NCBI GenBank assembly: GCA_018382125.1
Contig: JAGZQO010000010.1
Span: 37,307 to 101,306, forward strand
Direction of reading: 5' to 3'
Length of the DNA stretch: 64,000 nucleotides
From: Collinsella sp.
Lineage (GTDB): Bacteria > Actinomycetota > Coriobacteriia > Coriobacteriales > Coriobacteriaceae
Shown here: one piece after another, positions 50,784-58,849 of the stretch
How the letters are laid out: every line of letters begins with the position of its first letter
Numbering within the stretch: the stretch's first letter is position 1
The notes under the pieces: generated by a model
What the model was told of the DNA's origin: nothing
Database searches by the model: none
What the model saw: the letters and a program-made list of their open reading frames with translations, nothing else
Translations under genes and position numbers: made by a program

Positions 50784-53700
50784 CTAGCGCTTCTTTGGGA
50801 TCGACCTAAGGCGAGCGAACCATAGGGCTGCGGCACCCGAGGTCAGGAGCGCGGTGATGCAAGCGGCGATGGGAACTGATCCTGTTGCCGGTAGGTCCTG
50901 CGGTAGGGTACAGCGTTGAATGACGCTGTCCTCGTCATGTGACTCAAGTTTATCGCCGCCACCGTTGCGGCAAAGATCGACGCGCGCGCTGTTGGTGAGT
51001 GCGGTTTGGGGCGTATAAGCCGACGTTGCCTGCATGTGCACGACTGCGCCCCGAGCGTCTGTGCCAAGGATTGCTTTGGCATCGTCAAGGTCGTCGTGCT
51101 CATCTTTGAGATCATCGCGGGTCCAAGAATCCGCATCGCTTCGAGTCGTAAAGTCGGCGGCTACCGCACCGTATTCAATTCGAATGCCTGTTACGACGGT
51201 ATTGGATGCAAGGTCGAGCTCTTCCGCCTCGAGTGTGGTGGATTCCGTGGTCGAGACATCCGCCTTCCAGAGGCGCCAGCCGTCGTAATCGACGAGGCGG
51301 CAGTCCTCACCAAGGCTCTCTTTTACTTCGTCGGACTCAAGCCAAGGATTTTCGTGTCCATCGTCAAGTGTCGCGTTCGCCGGCTCATCGACGTCTGTCG
51401 AGTCCAACGGCGTCGTGCGATACCACACGTTGCACAGACCGTTGAGGTCGCCGATGGCGACGGGGGTTTCGATTGAGATGAATCTCGCCGTGCCGTCTTT
51501 GGCGCACTCAAGATCATCGGTAATCGTAAACTCATCAACCCAAGTAGCGGAATCGTTTCGAGCGTCGATGGTATAGGAGAAAAGTCCATCCGTATTAGTT
51601 TGCGTCGCGGCGCGATTTTTACCATCGCCGTTAGCCAACAGGCCCTTTTCGATAGGTTGGACAAGTTCCTGACGCTTGTCGACCTGTCCCTTGATCTCGA
51701 TGGGCGCATCCTTCATCGCGACGGATTGGACTTCTCCCGTATCCTTTATTTCAAACGTTATTTCCTCGGCAAGGCCATAGGTCCGCGGAGACATCATTTC
51801 GCGCAACGAGTAGGTGCCGGGTGCAAGATGTTCGACGCGGTGTGGCTTGTCGGATGAGGTCCAGGAGTCTATTTCGGTTTTATCGGGACCATAAAAGGTG
51901 AGTTGTGCGCCTTCCACTTCCTGCTCACCGCTTGCATCGACCTTGGAGATATCAACCTTGGTGTAATCGTCGGATACGTTAAGCCGTGCTTCTACAACGG
52001 GTGTTTTCTGGTCGGCATAAGTAAGGTCGACAATATGGGTTGTCCGATCGAGCAAGAAGCCTGCCGGCGCTTGAGTCTCGACAACCTCGTAGCGTGCGGT
52101 GCCAAGTCCCAGCGGGAGGTTGTCCGCGCGTGCTTCTCCAGTTTCATCCGTCGTGATGGTAGCGACAGTCTCACCGTCGAGCGCGGCAATGCTACCGTCG
52201 GGGCGCACGATATCACTCGAGGCACGGATCTCAAAGACGGCGCCCGCGAGGCTGCTGCCGTCTATGGCATCGGTTTTAACGATCCTGATGTTTCCGGTCG
52301 CGGCGTGGTCATAATACGAGGCGATTGCAACGGGCGTTAGGTTCATGTCGGCGGGTATGTTTACCTCGATCTCCTCGCCGACAAGATAGGGCTCTTTGGC
52401 CGAGGTTTCGCGTACATAATAGGTGCCCGGCACGAGCGATTCGGGCAGTGTGACGGTCCCGGTCGCGTCAGTCGTAAAGGTGTCCATTACGTTATGTGCT
52501 GGATACCAGCAAGTTTGTGAGACAGGTTCGTGATTGCTGTCTAGGAGTTGGAAGGTGAATCCGGCTAGTGGAACAGAAGCGCCTGTTTGGGCATCGCGTT
52601 TTACAATCTGGAGATGCGTCGACAGCGCGTGGTTGTCCACGATATATTGAAGCTCGGCGCCGTTGGAAATCTGATTGGCCCCGACGGTCCATTCCCCTGC
52701 ACGTTTAAAACCCTCGGGGACGGTTTCCGGAACCTCGCAAACCGTGTAGCCGGCACGGTCGTATGGGACGGCTCCGTGGACACCGGCGGGTCGCTTGCCT
52801 GTGCCGAACCATGCTTCGGGCTGATCTTCGGTGGAGGCAAAGCCATAGATGTTTGTGGTCAATGTGCCAACAACCTGCTGAGAGCTGTTGCTGACAACCT
52901 CAAAGACAACACCACCCGCCGGCTGCTCCAGGCCGGATTGGTCGCTATTGCCGTAATCCTTGAATTTGGAAATCTCAAGGTCAAAAGCAATGGGGATATC
53001 GGAAATGCGAGATTCGATCTCGACCACGCCTGAATCGCCGAGCTGGTCGGCTCCAACGGTATAGGTCCAGCTGTCGTTGGATGGCAGGTAGCCCTCGGGG
53101 GCTTTTGATTCGTAGATGGTAAAGGTTCCTAAGGGGACATCGGCGAGGGTGGCCCGACCGCTTTCGTCGGTCGTGAGGATTTGCGCCCATCCAGGGGTTG
53201 ATTGCGACACACACGTGAACTCTGCTCCTGCGAGTGAAGATCCCACCTGGGGGCCGGCATTCGTCGCGGCATCGAGTTTTACGATACGCAGGTTGATGGT
53301 GCCGGGCTGTTCATCAATGGCGACCTGTCCACCGTCATTCCCCGTGGTAAAGGCGATGCGATCACGACGGGGGACATAGCCGGCCGGCGCCTTCGTTTCA
53401 ACTAGGTAGTATGCCGTGTTGGGCAGAAGTGTTGCTTGCGCCCGACCGTTGCTGTCCATCTGGACGGTGCCGACATGCGCGCCGCTGGCGCTCTCAAAAA
53501 TATCGAATGTTGCCCCGTCAAACTGATAAGTATTGTTTCCGCTGGTAATGGCGGCGTTTGCAGATTGTTTTTTGAAGGAAACAGAGACCGCCGGCAGTAC
53601 ATAGAGCATGTCTTGACGTTTGCTGCCGCCCGATACGGCTCCTAGATAGCGCCGCGCGCGGTGCGGAGCGGCTTTGATGCTTCCTGATTTTGCGTTGTCG

Positions 53701-54215
53701 TGGAGCCACCGCGCAGCCGCCACGACTTCATTGTCGGCGGTAAAGTGCCCGCTCTTGGTTTTGCCCTGAGCGGTCGTGTAGGAATAGGTACCGTCGACAT
53801 GGGTAGTGCCGTTGAGCATCCATACGGCAAGCTGGGTTGCGGCGCGGGCGCGATCGGGTGAAAGATGGTAACCGCCAAACGACGTGGCGGTAGGATATCC
53901 GTGACAAACGATTGCCGCGAACTCGTCGTCGAGCCACACCCAGCCTTGATCAAAGTTGAGCCATGGGCCGCCCGGCTTGGTGGGGCCGGGGCGCTCCTGG
54001 TTCATGCAGTAGGCAATCGAGGCGTCTTGAGCTTCATACTTGCCGATGAAGAAGGGCCCACAATCATCGCTAATAGTGCGGAAGCCGAGTTGGTCGTAGC
54101 CATCGACGGCAAATGCGGCTCTCGGTGCCAGGCAGCCGAAAAGCAGGAAGAGGAGCAGGAGCAGCGGACCTGTTGCGATTGCGCTGTGGACAGAGTGCGT
54201 GGGTGCGTTGGACAT
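50784..54215 (-). CDS. Cell-wall-anchored thioester adhesin with SpaA/Cna-B-type domains
   Basis: The 1143-residue precursor has a signal peptide (cleavage likely after AAFA, residue 36). A thioester domain follows, with Cys70 in SIAYCMNQ and the partner Gln128 in ATQLAVWML. At least six SpaA/Cna-B-like domains come next, each with a lysine near its start (VKLDA, VKRDA, VKTDA, SKVDA) and an E-box (YYLVETKAPAGY, FTIYESKAPEGY, YEVVETQAPAGF), so internal isopeptide bonds are likely. The C-terminus is a sorting signal: LPATG (1108-1112), a hydrophobic segment and RLRSIPKKR. Sortase would link it to the wall. No sortase gene is in the window, so it is not a full pilus locus. Thioester domains bind host surfaces covalently. 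Confidence 0.88.
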   Translation of the reverse strand: MSNAPTHSVHSAIATGPLLLLLFLLFGCLAPRAAFAVDGYDQLGFRTISDDCGPFFIGKYEAQDASIAYCMNQERPGPTKPGGPWLNFDQGWVWLDDEFAAIVCHGYPTATSFGGYHLSPDRARAATQLAVWMLNGTTHVDGTYSYTTAQGKTKSGHFTADNEVVAAARWLHDNAKSGSIKAAPHRARRYLGAVSGGSKRQDMLYVLPAVSVSFKKQSANAAITSGNNTYQFDGATFDIFESASGAHVGTVQMDSNGRAQATLLPNTAYYLVETKAPAGYVPRRDRIAFTTGNDGGQVAIDEQPGTINLRIVKLDAATNAGPQVGSSLAGAEFTCVSQSTPGWAQILTTDESGRATLADVPLGTFTIYESKAPEGYLPSNDSWTYTVGADQLGDSGVVEIESRISDIPIAFDLEISKFKDYGNSDQSGLEQPAGGVVFEVVSNSSQQVVGTLTTNIYGFASTEDQPEAWFGTGKRPAGVHGAVPYDRAGYTVCEVPETVPEGFKRAGEWTVGANQISNGAELQYIVDNHALSTHLQIVKRDAQTGASVPLAGFTFQLLDSNHEPVSQTCWYPAHNVMDTFTTDATGTVTLPESLVPGTYYVRETSAKEPYLVGEEIEVNIPADMNLTPVAIASYYDHAATGNIRIVKTDAIDGSSLAGAVFEIRASSDIVRPDGSIAALDGETVATITTDETGEARADNLPLGLGTARYEVVETQAPAGFLLDRTTHIVDLTYADQKTPVVEARLNVSDDYTKVDISKVDASGEQEVEGAQLTFYGPDKTEIDSWTSSDKPHRVEHLAPGTYSLREMMSPRTYGLAEEITFEIKDTGEVQSVAMKDAPIEIKGQVDKRQELVQPIEKGLLANGDGKNRAATQTNTDGLFSYTIDARNDSATWVDEFTITDDLECAKDGTARFISIETPVAIGDLNGLCNVWYRTTPLDSTDVDEPANATLDDGHENPWLESDEVKESLGEDCRLVDYDGWRLWKADVSTTESTTLEAEELDLASNTVVTGIRIEYGAVAADFTTRSDADSWTRDDLKDEHDDLDDAKAILGTDARGAVVHMQATSAYTPQTALTNSARVDLCRNGGGDKLESHDEDSVIQRCTLPQDLPATGSVPIAACITALLTSGAAALWFARLRSIPKKR

Positions 54216-54360
54216 GGCTGCTCCTTATCCCTCGTGCGCCGCATGGGGAGGCTGCGACGCGTAGGATGAGGCTACCCCCGAGGTTCATGCGGGTAAGTAC
54301 CGGAGCCTGACCAAAAGCTTGCCCAATTCCTGACAAATTGAGCTCAAATACAACAATCAA
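54216..54360 (-). promoter_or_regulatory. Leader region of the adhesin gene, possibly structured
   Basis: The ~150-bp stretch upstream of the adhesin start is GC-rich on the minus strand, with repeated AGCCTC blocks and short inverted segments (CCGCAT / ATGCGG). TTGATT near 54360 could be a -35 box. I see no certain match to a known riboswitch. Otherwise 54361-54470 shows nothing. Confidence 0.3.
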
Positions 54361-54469
54361 GCAAAAGCGCAGGTAGAAGATAGGGAGAACAGGAGGTCAA
54401 AGGTCCTCATCTCCACAATTGACGCGATTTTCAAACGAATCTCCACAGCTAAAACAAGCATCGCCACCC

Positions 54470-54499
54470 TTGTATCGAACAAGACAACCGCGTTATACT
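54470..54499 (+). promoter_or_regulatory. Promoter of tRNA-Gly
   Basis: TTGTAT and TATACT (about 54494-54499) are separated by about 18 nt. The -10 box is some 14 nt before the tRNA. Confidence 0.55.
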
Positions 54500-54512
54500 A
54501 GCCAACACACAA

Positions 54513-54587
54513 GCGGGCATCGCCAAGTGGTAAGGCATCAGCTTCCCAAGCTGACACTCGCGGGTTCGAGTCCCGTTGCCCGCTCCA
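54513..54587 (+). tRNA. tRNA-Gly (anticodon CCC)
   Basis: The acceptor gcgggca pairs with tgcccgc, with discriminator T and an encoded CCA. The anticodon loop TTCCCAA gives CCC. A hairpin terminator follows at 54600-54633, and then the tRNA-tail repeat cluster B. Confidence 0.95.
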
Positions 54588-54599
54588 GTAAAAAGCACA

Positions 54600-54635
54600 A
54601 GCACGGCAGCGTTACGTTGCCGTGCTATTTACTAC
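54600..54635 (+). terminator. Terminator of tRNA-Gly
   Basis: The hairpin AGCACGGCAGCG / CGTTGCCGTGCT pairs with one G-U and is followed by ATTTAC, a weak T-rich tail. Confidence 0.6.
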
Positions 54636-54642
54636 CAAGCGC

Positions 54643-54779
54643 CGGGACTCGAACCCGCCAGGGTGCGAGCGTTAAGCAAACGCGAAGCGTTTGTAGCGAG
54701 CAGGCGAAGGCGCCGACAGGCGCCTGAAGCCGGTGCGTATTTGCGAAGCAAATACGCGGATGTCCCGTTGCCCGCTCCA
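54643..54779 (+). repeat. tRNA-tail repeat cluster, copy B1 (after tRNA-Gly)
   Basis: An antisense T-arm copy (CGGGACTCGAACCCG, 54643-54657) opens the cluster and the core GCCAGGGTGCGAGCG follows. Then come palindromes AAACGC-GAA-GCGTTT, a CAGGCGCCTG block and GCGTATTTGC-GAA-GCAAATACGC. The cluster ends with a sense copy of the last 17 nt of tRNA-Gly including CCA (54763-54779), identical to 54571-54587. Confidence 0.7.
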
Positions 54780-54860
54780 CCGAGCACGGGAGACCTCGGG
54801 AACGTCGGGTCCAACCCGCTGTGCCCGTGCGTGTGCGCGGACCGGGTCTGCCGACCGCAG

Positions 54861-54910
54861 CCGGTGCGTATTTGCGAAGCAAATGCGCGGACGTCCCCAT
54901 GCTCGCTCCA
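54861..54910 (+). repeat. tRNA-tail repeat, copy B2
   Basis: These 50 nt repeat 54730-54779 with 45 of 50 positions identical. The end reads TGCTCGCTCCA instead of TGCCCGCTCCA, so it would match the acceptor of a different tRNA (5' GCGAGCA). The gap 54780-54860 holds other short inverted repeats and no gene. Confidence 0.65.
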
Positions 54911-55012
54911 ATTCCAAAATGTTAGGTTAATGCCTGCTGCCCATACTTGCACCTGCGCACGGTACAATGGTTGGGTTACGACCAACGTGCCAATAACCAA
55001 AAAGGAGCCGCT

Positions 55013-56359
55013 ATGATCGATCGCTATACCCGCCCGGAGATGGGACACATCTTCTCCCTCGAGAACAAGTACGCCATTTGGCAGGAAATCGAGGTTCTGG
55101 CCTGCGAGGCCCAGGCGGAGCTCGGCAAGATCGGTATTTCCAAAGACGAGGCCCAGTGGATCCGCGACCATGCCAACTTTGAGAAGGCGAAGGTCGATGA
55201 GATCGAGGAAGTCACGCGCCACGACGTCATTGCCTTCCTGACCAACATGAAGGAATACATCGATGCCGATGTTCCCGAGGGCGACCCCAAGCCCAGCCGC
55301 TGGGTTCACTATGGCATGACCAGCTCGGATCTGGGCGACACGGCCCTGTGCTACCAGCTCACCCAGGCCTGCGACCTGATCATCGAGGACGTCAAGAAGC
55401 TCGGCGAGATTTGCAAGCGTCGCGCCTTCGAGGAGCGCAACACGCTCTGCGCCGGCCGCACTCATGGCATCCATGCCGAGCCGATGACCTTTGGCATGAA
55501 GTTTGGCTCTTGGGCCTGGGAGCTCAAGCGCGATCTGGACCGTCTTGAGGATGCCCGCAAGAACGTTGCCTTTGGTGCCATCTCGGGCGCTGTCGGCACG
55601 TACAGCTCCATCGAGCCGTTTGTCGAGGAATATGTCTGCGAGCACCTGGGCCTGGTTCACGACCCGCTGTCCACGCAGGTTATTAGCCGCGATCATCACG
55701 CCTACCTCGCCGGCGTTCTCGCCACCACCGCGGCCACCTGTGAGCGCATCGCTACCGAGGTTCGCAATCTGCAGAAGACCGATACACTCGAGGCCGAGGA
55801 ACCGTTCCGTAAGGGTCAAAAGGGCAGCTCCGCCATGCCGCACAAGCGCAACCCCATCACCATGGAGAAGGTCTGCGGCCTGTCGCGCGTCGTGAAGGCC
55901 AACGCGCAGGTTGCCTTCGACAACGTCGCCCTGTGGCACGAGCGTGACATTTCGCACTCCTCTGCCGAGCGCGTCGCCCAGGCCGACAGCTTCATCGCCC
56001 TCGACCACATGTTCCAGTGCCTCATTCGCGTTATCGACGGCCTGCAACTGTATCCCGCCCGCATGATGGCCAACCTCAATAAGACCCGCGGCCTCATCTT
56101 CTCTTCCAAGGTACTGCTCGCCCTCGTCGACACGGGCATCACCCGCGAGGACGCGTACGCCATTGTGCAGGAGAACGCTATGGCAACCTGGCACGAGGTA
56201 CAGGATTGTGTCTCCGGCCCCACCTTTAAGGAGCGTCTCGAGGCCGACCCGCGCTGCACCGTCAGTCAGGAGAAGCTCGACGAGATCTTTGATCCGTGGG
56301 ACTTCCTCACCCGTATCGACACGGTCTTTGATCGTCTGGAGCAGCTGAGCTTCGAGTAG
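55013..56359 (+). CDS. purB: Adenylosuccinate lyase
   Basis: PurB removes fumarate from SAICAR and from adenylosuccinate, two steps of purine synthesis. The 448-residue protein has the signature GSSAMPHKRNP and TSSDLGDTA, with the conserved HDVIAFL. The start ATG 55013 has AAGGAG 8 nt upstream. It would act after PurC and after PurA, so it is a useful contrast to the damaged purA in this window. Confidence 0.95.
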   Translation: MIDRYTRPEMGHIFSLENKYAIWQEIEVLACEAQAELGKIGISKDEAQWIRDHANFEKAKVDEIEEVTRHDVIAFLTNMKEYIDADVPEGDPKPSRWVHYGMTSSDLGDTALCYQLTQACDLIIEDVKKLGEICKRRAFEERNTLCAGRTHGIHAEPMTFGMKFGSWAWELKRDLDRLEDARKNVAFGAISGAVGTYSSIEPFVEEYVCEHLGLVHDPLSTQVISRDHHAYLAGVLATTAATCERIATEVRNLQKTDTLEAEEPFRKGQKGSSAMPHKRNPITMEKVCGLSRVVKANAQVAFDNVALWHERDISHSSAERVAQADSFIALDHMFQCLIRVIDGLQLYPARMMANLNKTRGLIFSSKVLLALVDTGITREDAYAIVQENAMATWHEVQDCVSGPTFKERLEADPRCTVSQEKLDEIFDPWDFLTRIDTVFDRLEQLSFE

Positions 56360-56487
56360 GTTCGGGCATAACGTTAGCTTTTTAGGGCGCTTTGCTGGTA
56401 ATGTGTGTTGCCGGCAAAGCGCCTCGTTGCATTTAGGGAAAGACGGGGATAATAGTCGTCTCGAATAACATTCTGAGAGGGGATCGC

Positions 56488-56751
56488 ATGATTTCGTTTG
56501 ATTACAAGCCTCAGGGCGTGTGTGCTCGCAATATTCACCTTGATCTTTCCGATGACGGCAACAAGGTGATGGGCGTTGAGTTTACCGGCGGCTGCGACGG
56601 CAATCTCAAGGCTATCTCCAAGCTGGTCGAGGGCGCTCCTGCCGATCGCGTAATCGAGGTTCTCGCCGGTAATACCTGCGGTATGAAAAAGACCTCCTGC
56701 GCCGACCAGCTTACACGCGCTATCGAGGCCGCTCGCACCGAGATCGCCTAA
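56488..56751 (+). CDS. TSCPD domain protein (TIGR03905 type)
   Basis: The 87-residue protein has the pattern GVCARNIHLDLS..VEFTGGCDGNLKAI and ends with CGMKKTSCADQLTRAI, with the conserved cysteines and the TSC(A/P)DQL motif of this small family. The family is related to a domain in B12-dependent ribonucleotide reductases; its role alone is unknown. GAGAGG precedes the ATG. Its stop codon overlaps the start of the next gene by 1 bp. Confidence 0.85.
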   Translation: MISFDYKPQGVCARNIHLDLSDDGNKVMGVEFTGGCDGNLKAISKLVEGAPADRVIEVLAGNTCGMKKTSCADQLTRAIEAARTEIA

Positions 56752-57962
56752 TGGGTATCGCCGATCACATCAAGAACGGAATATCGCGTCGCGGCTTTGT
56801 ACTCGGTGGGGCTGCCGCGGGCGCTGCCACGGTGCTTGCCGGATGCTCGAAAAAAACGGGCACCAGCGATGATGCCGCCGGCGAGCCGCAGGTTATCAAG
56901 GATGATTCCAAAATCATCTCGATTACGGATGAGTACGAGGCAGTCGACATCGATCTTGAGCCGGCGGCGTCGTGGACGCTGCCTCTGGGTACGCTGCTGT
57001 ACTACTGCGACGGCGATTACGCCGCGGCAATGATGGCGCCCGCATCGGCACTGCACGCCAACACGCTCGGTGTGCTCAACCTGGGCGATGGCTCGCTTAC
57101 CACATTAATCGAGGATCCTATCGAGGGCACGGGATATGCATTCTACGATGTCCGTGCCGGCGACGGCGTATTCGCGTGGGTTGAGATGAACTTTGCCAAT
57201 TCATCGTGGAAGCTCTACGCTCAAAATCTGTCGGGCGCTTCGCTCTCTGGCGACGTGGTTGAGCTCGATCGAGGTGGCAAGGACTACGATCCGCCGCTGT
57301 TTACGGCGTTCGGGGCATCAGTCATCTGGTATAAAATGCCTTCGGCAGGCGGCAATAAAACGAGTAGTGATTCGTTTTGCTATCGTCGCTCGCTTGATGA
57401 ATCCAAGGCCGAGGTAATTTGGAAATCGACGGGCCGCTTTGCATCGGCCCCGCGCGCGAGCGACGGCATTTTGACCATCTCGCCGCGTGTCCGCAACGAC
57501 GAGGGCGTCTACTACGGCATAACGGCAATCGATCTGACCGACGGCAACAACACCAAACGTGCCCAGCTAGTCCTTCCCTCGTCAGTCTCGCCTTTCGAGG
57601 CCGTATATATGGGCGATACCTTCGTGTTTTCTATCGAGGCGGCCTATAGTGGCGTGGGCAGCCTGGGCAATATGGGCACATATATCGGTAATGAGGGAGG
57701 GCCGTACCTCTTCCTGTCCCGCGAGCCGCTCGCATGTGCGGCTGGCAAGAAGAATAAATACCTTGTTAAGGTACAGGCGTCGCATTTCCTGATCGACACC
57801 TCTGCCAAGACCTATGGCTCGCTGCTGTCGCCCGACCGCGCTTTGGAGTATGGCGATTATCCAGCTACGGCGGGAAAATCGGACTCATTCCTTACGTACG
57901 CCACGGTGCGCAACAGCCAGGGTATACCAGAGACGGTCACTGCACGTCTATTCTCTCTTTAA
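56751..57962 (+). CDS. Tat-exported lipoprotein, beta-propeller-like, function unknown
   Basis: The 403-residue protein has a twin-arginine motif SRRGFVLGG followed by a lipobox VLAGC (Cys32), so it is probably exported folded and lipid-anchored. The rest consists of repeated beta-strand units with Trp/Asp/Gly (WTLPLGTLLYYCDGD; GVFAWVEMNFANSSWKLYAQ), like a beta-propeller. I do not recognise a family. It is coupled to the TSCPD gene by a 1-bp overlap. Confidence 0.75.
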   Translation: MGIADHIKNGISRRGFVLGGAAAGAATVLAGCSKKTGTSDDAAGEPQVIKDDSKIISITDEYEAVDIDLEPAASWTLPLGTLLYYCDGDYAAAMMAPASALHANTLGVLNLGDGSLTTLIEDPIEGTGYAFYDVRAGDGVFAWVEMNFANSSWKLYAQNLSGASLSGDVVELDRGGKDYDPPLFTAFGASVIWYKMPSAGGNKTSSDSFCYRRSLDESKAEVIWKSTGRFASAPRASDGILTISPRVRNDEGVYYGITAIDLTDGNNTKRAQLVLPSSVSPFEAVYMGDTFVFSIEAAYSGVGSLGNMGTYIGNEGGPYLFLSREPLACAAGKKNKYLVKVQASHFLIDTSAKTYGSLLSPDRALEYGDYPATAGKSDSFLTYATVRNSQGIPETVTARLFSL

Positions 57963-58021
57963 GCTTAGAGGGGTTAAAAAGGCGCCAACAGGGGAATAAA
58001 CGCGTTGTAATTGTGAGTACC

Positions 58022-58060
58022 GCCCGCCGAGCTGCCGCGTCATAGCGGCATCCGGCGGGC
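58022..58060. terminator. GC-rich hairpin before the two-component operon
   Basis: GCCCGCCG..TGCCGC and GCGGCA..CGGCGGGC form an imperfect hairpin between the lipoprotein gene and the response regulator gene. It has no U-tract, so the terminator call is tentative. Confidence 0.45.
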
Positions 58061-58115
58061 TCAGGTGCGTTAAAATGGGCTTGTTCTTAGCTAATTGAGA
58101 CAGGGGGGCCGTGTT

Positions 58116-58838
58116 ATGGCTTCAGATGCAAAAAAGATTCTGCTGGTCGAGGATGAGAAGGCAATCCGTGACGCCGTCGCTGCCTATCTCGAGCGCGAAG
58201 GCTACTGGGTTGTGGGCGTCGGCGACGGCCAGTCCGCGATCGAGGAGTTCGAGAAGCATCAGTTCGACCTGGTCGTGCTCGACCTTATGCTCCCCGAGAT
58301 TCCCGGCGAGCGCGTTTGCCGCACCATTCGCGATACCTCGGATGTCCCCATCATCATGCTGACGGCTAAGGGCGAGATCGAGGACCGTATTATCGGTCTT
58401 GAGCTCGGCGCCGACGACTATCTGATTAAGCCGTTCTCGCCGCGCGAGCTCGTCGCCCGCGTTCGCGCTCTGTTCCGCCGTGCCCATCAGGCCGACGAGC
58501 CCGCCGTCGAGGTACTCGACTTCGGCGATCTGGTCATCGATATCTCGGGCCACAAGATCTTGGTCGAGGGCAAGGAAGTCGATCTGACGGCTTCCGAGTT
58601 CAAGCTGCTCACCACGCTTGCCCGCCATCCCGGCCGTGTGTATAACCGCATGGAGCTGGTCGAGAAAGTGCTCGGGTATGACTTTGAGGGCTATGAGCGC
58701 ACCATCGATAGCCACGTGAAGAATCTTCGCGCCAAGCTGGGCGATGATCCCAAGAAGCCCAAGTGGCTCTACACCGTCCATGGTGTCGGCTATCGCTTCG
58801 AGGCTCCGGCCAAGACCGATAAGTCGGACGAGAAATAG
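58116..58838 (+). CDS. OmpR/PhoB-family response regulator
   Basis: The 240-residue protein has a receiver domain (ILLVEDEKAIRDAV, phospho-acceptor in VVLDLMLPE, switch Thr in IMLTAKGE, Lys in LIKPFSPREL) and a winged-helix output domain (DLTASEFKLLTTLARHPGRVYNR, ending VHGVGYRFE). ATG 58116 is used, with a GGGGGG-containing site upstream. It is paired with the kinase gene 12 bp downstream. Target genes are not evident. Confidence 0.92.
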   Translation: MASDAKKILLVEDEKAIRDAVAAYLEREGYWVVGVGDGQSAIEEFEKHQFDLVVLDLMLPEIPGERVCRTIRDTSDVPIIMLTAKGEIEDRIIGLELGADDYLIKPFSPRELVARVRALFRRAHQADEPAVEVLDFGDLVIDISGHKILVEGKEVDLTASEFKLLTTLARHPGRVYNRMELVEKVLGYDFEGYERTIDSHVKNLRAKLGDDPKKPKWLYTVHGVGYRFEAPAKTDKSDEK

Positions 58839-58849
58839 GGAAATCACAT

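Noticed and set aside
54643..54910. Possible CRISPR array downstream of tRNA-Gly
   Set aside because: The repeats are palindromes tied to tRNA ends, irregular in spacing, only two copies of the longest unit, and no cas genes are present.
54947..55012. Earlier start for purB
   Set aside because: The upstream codons lack a ribosome binding site and lie in the promoter region; ATG 55013 follows AAGGAG and gives the canonical N-terminus.
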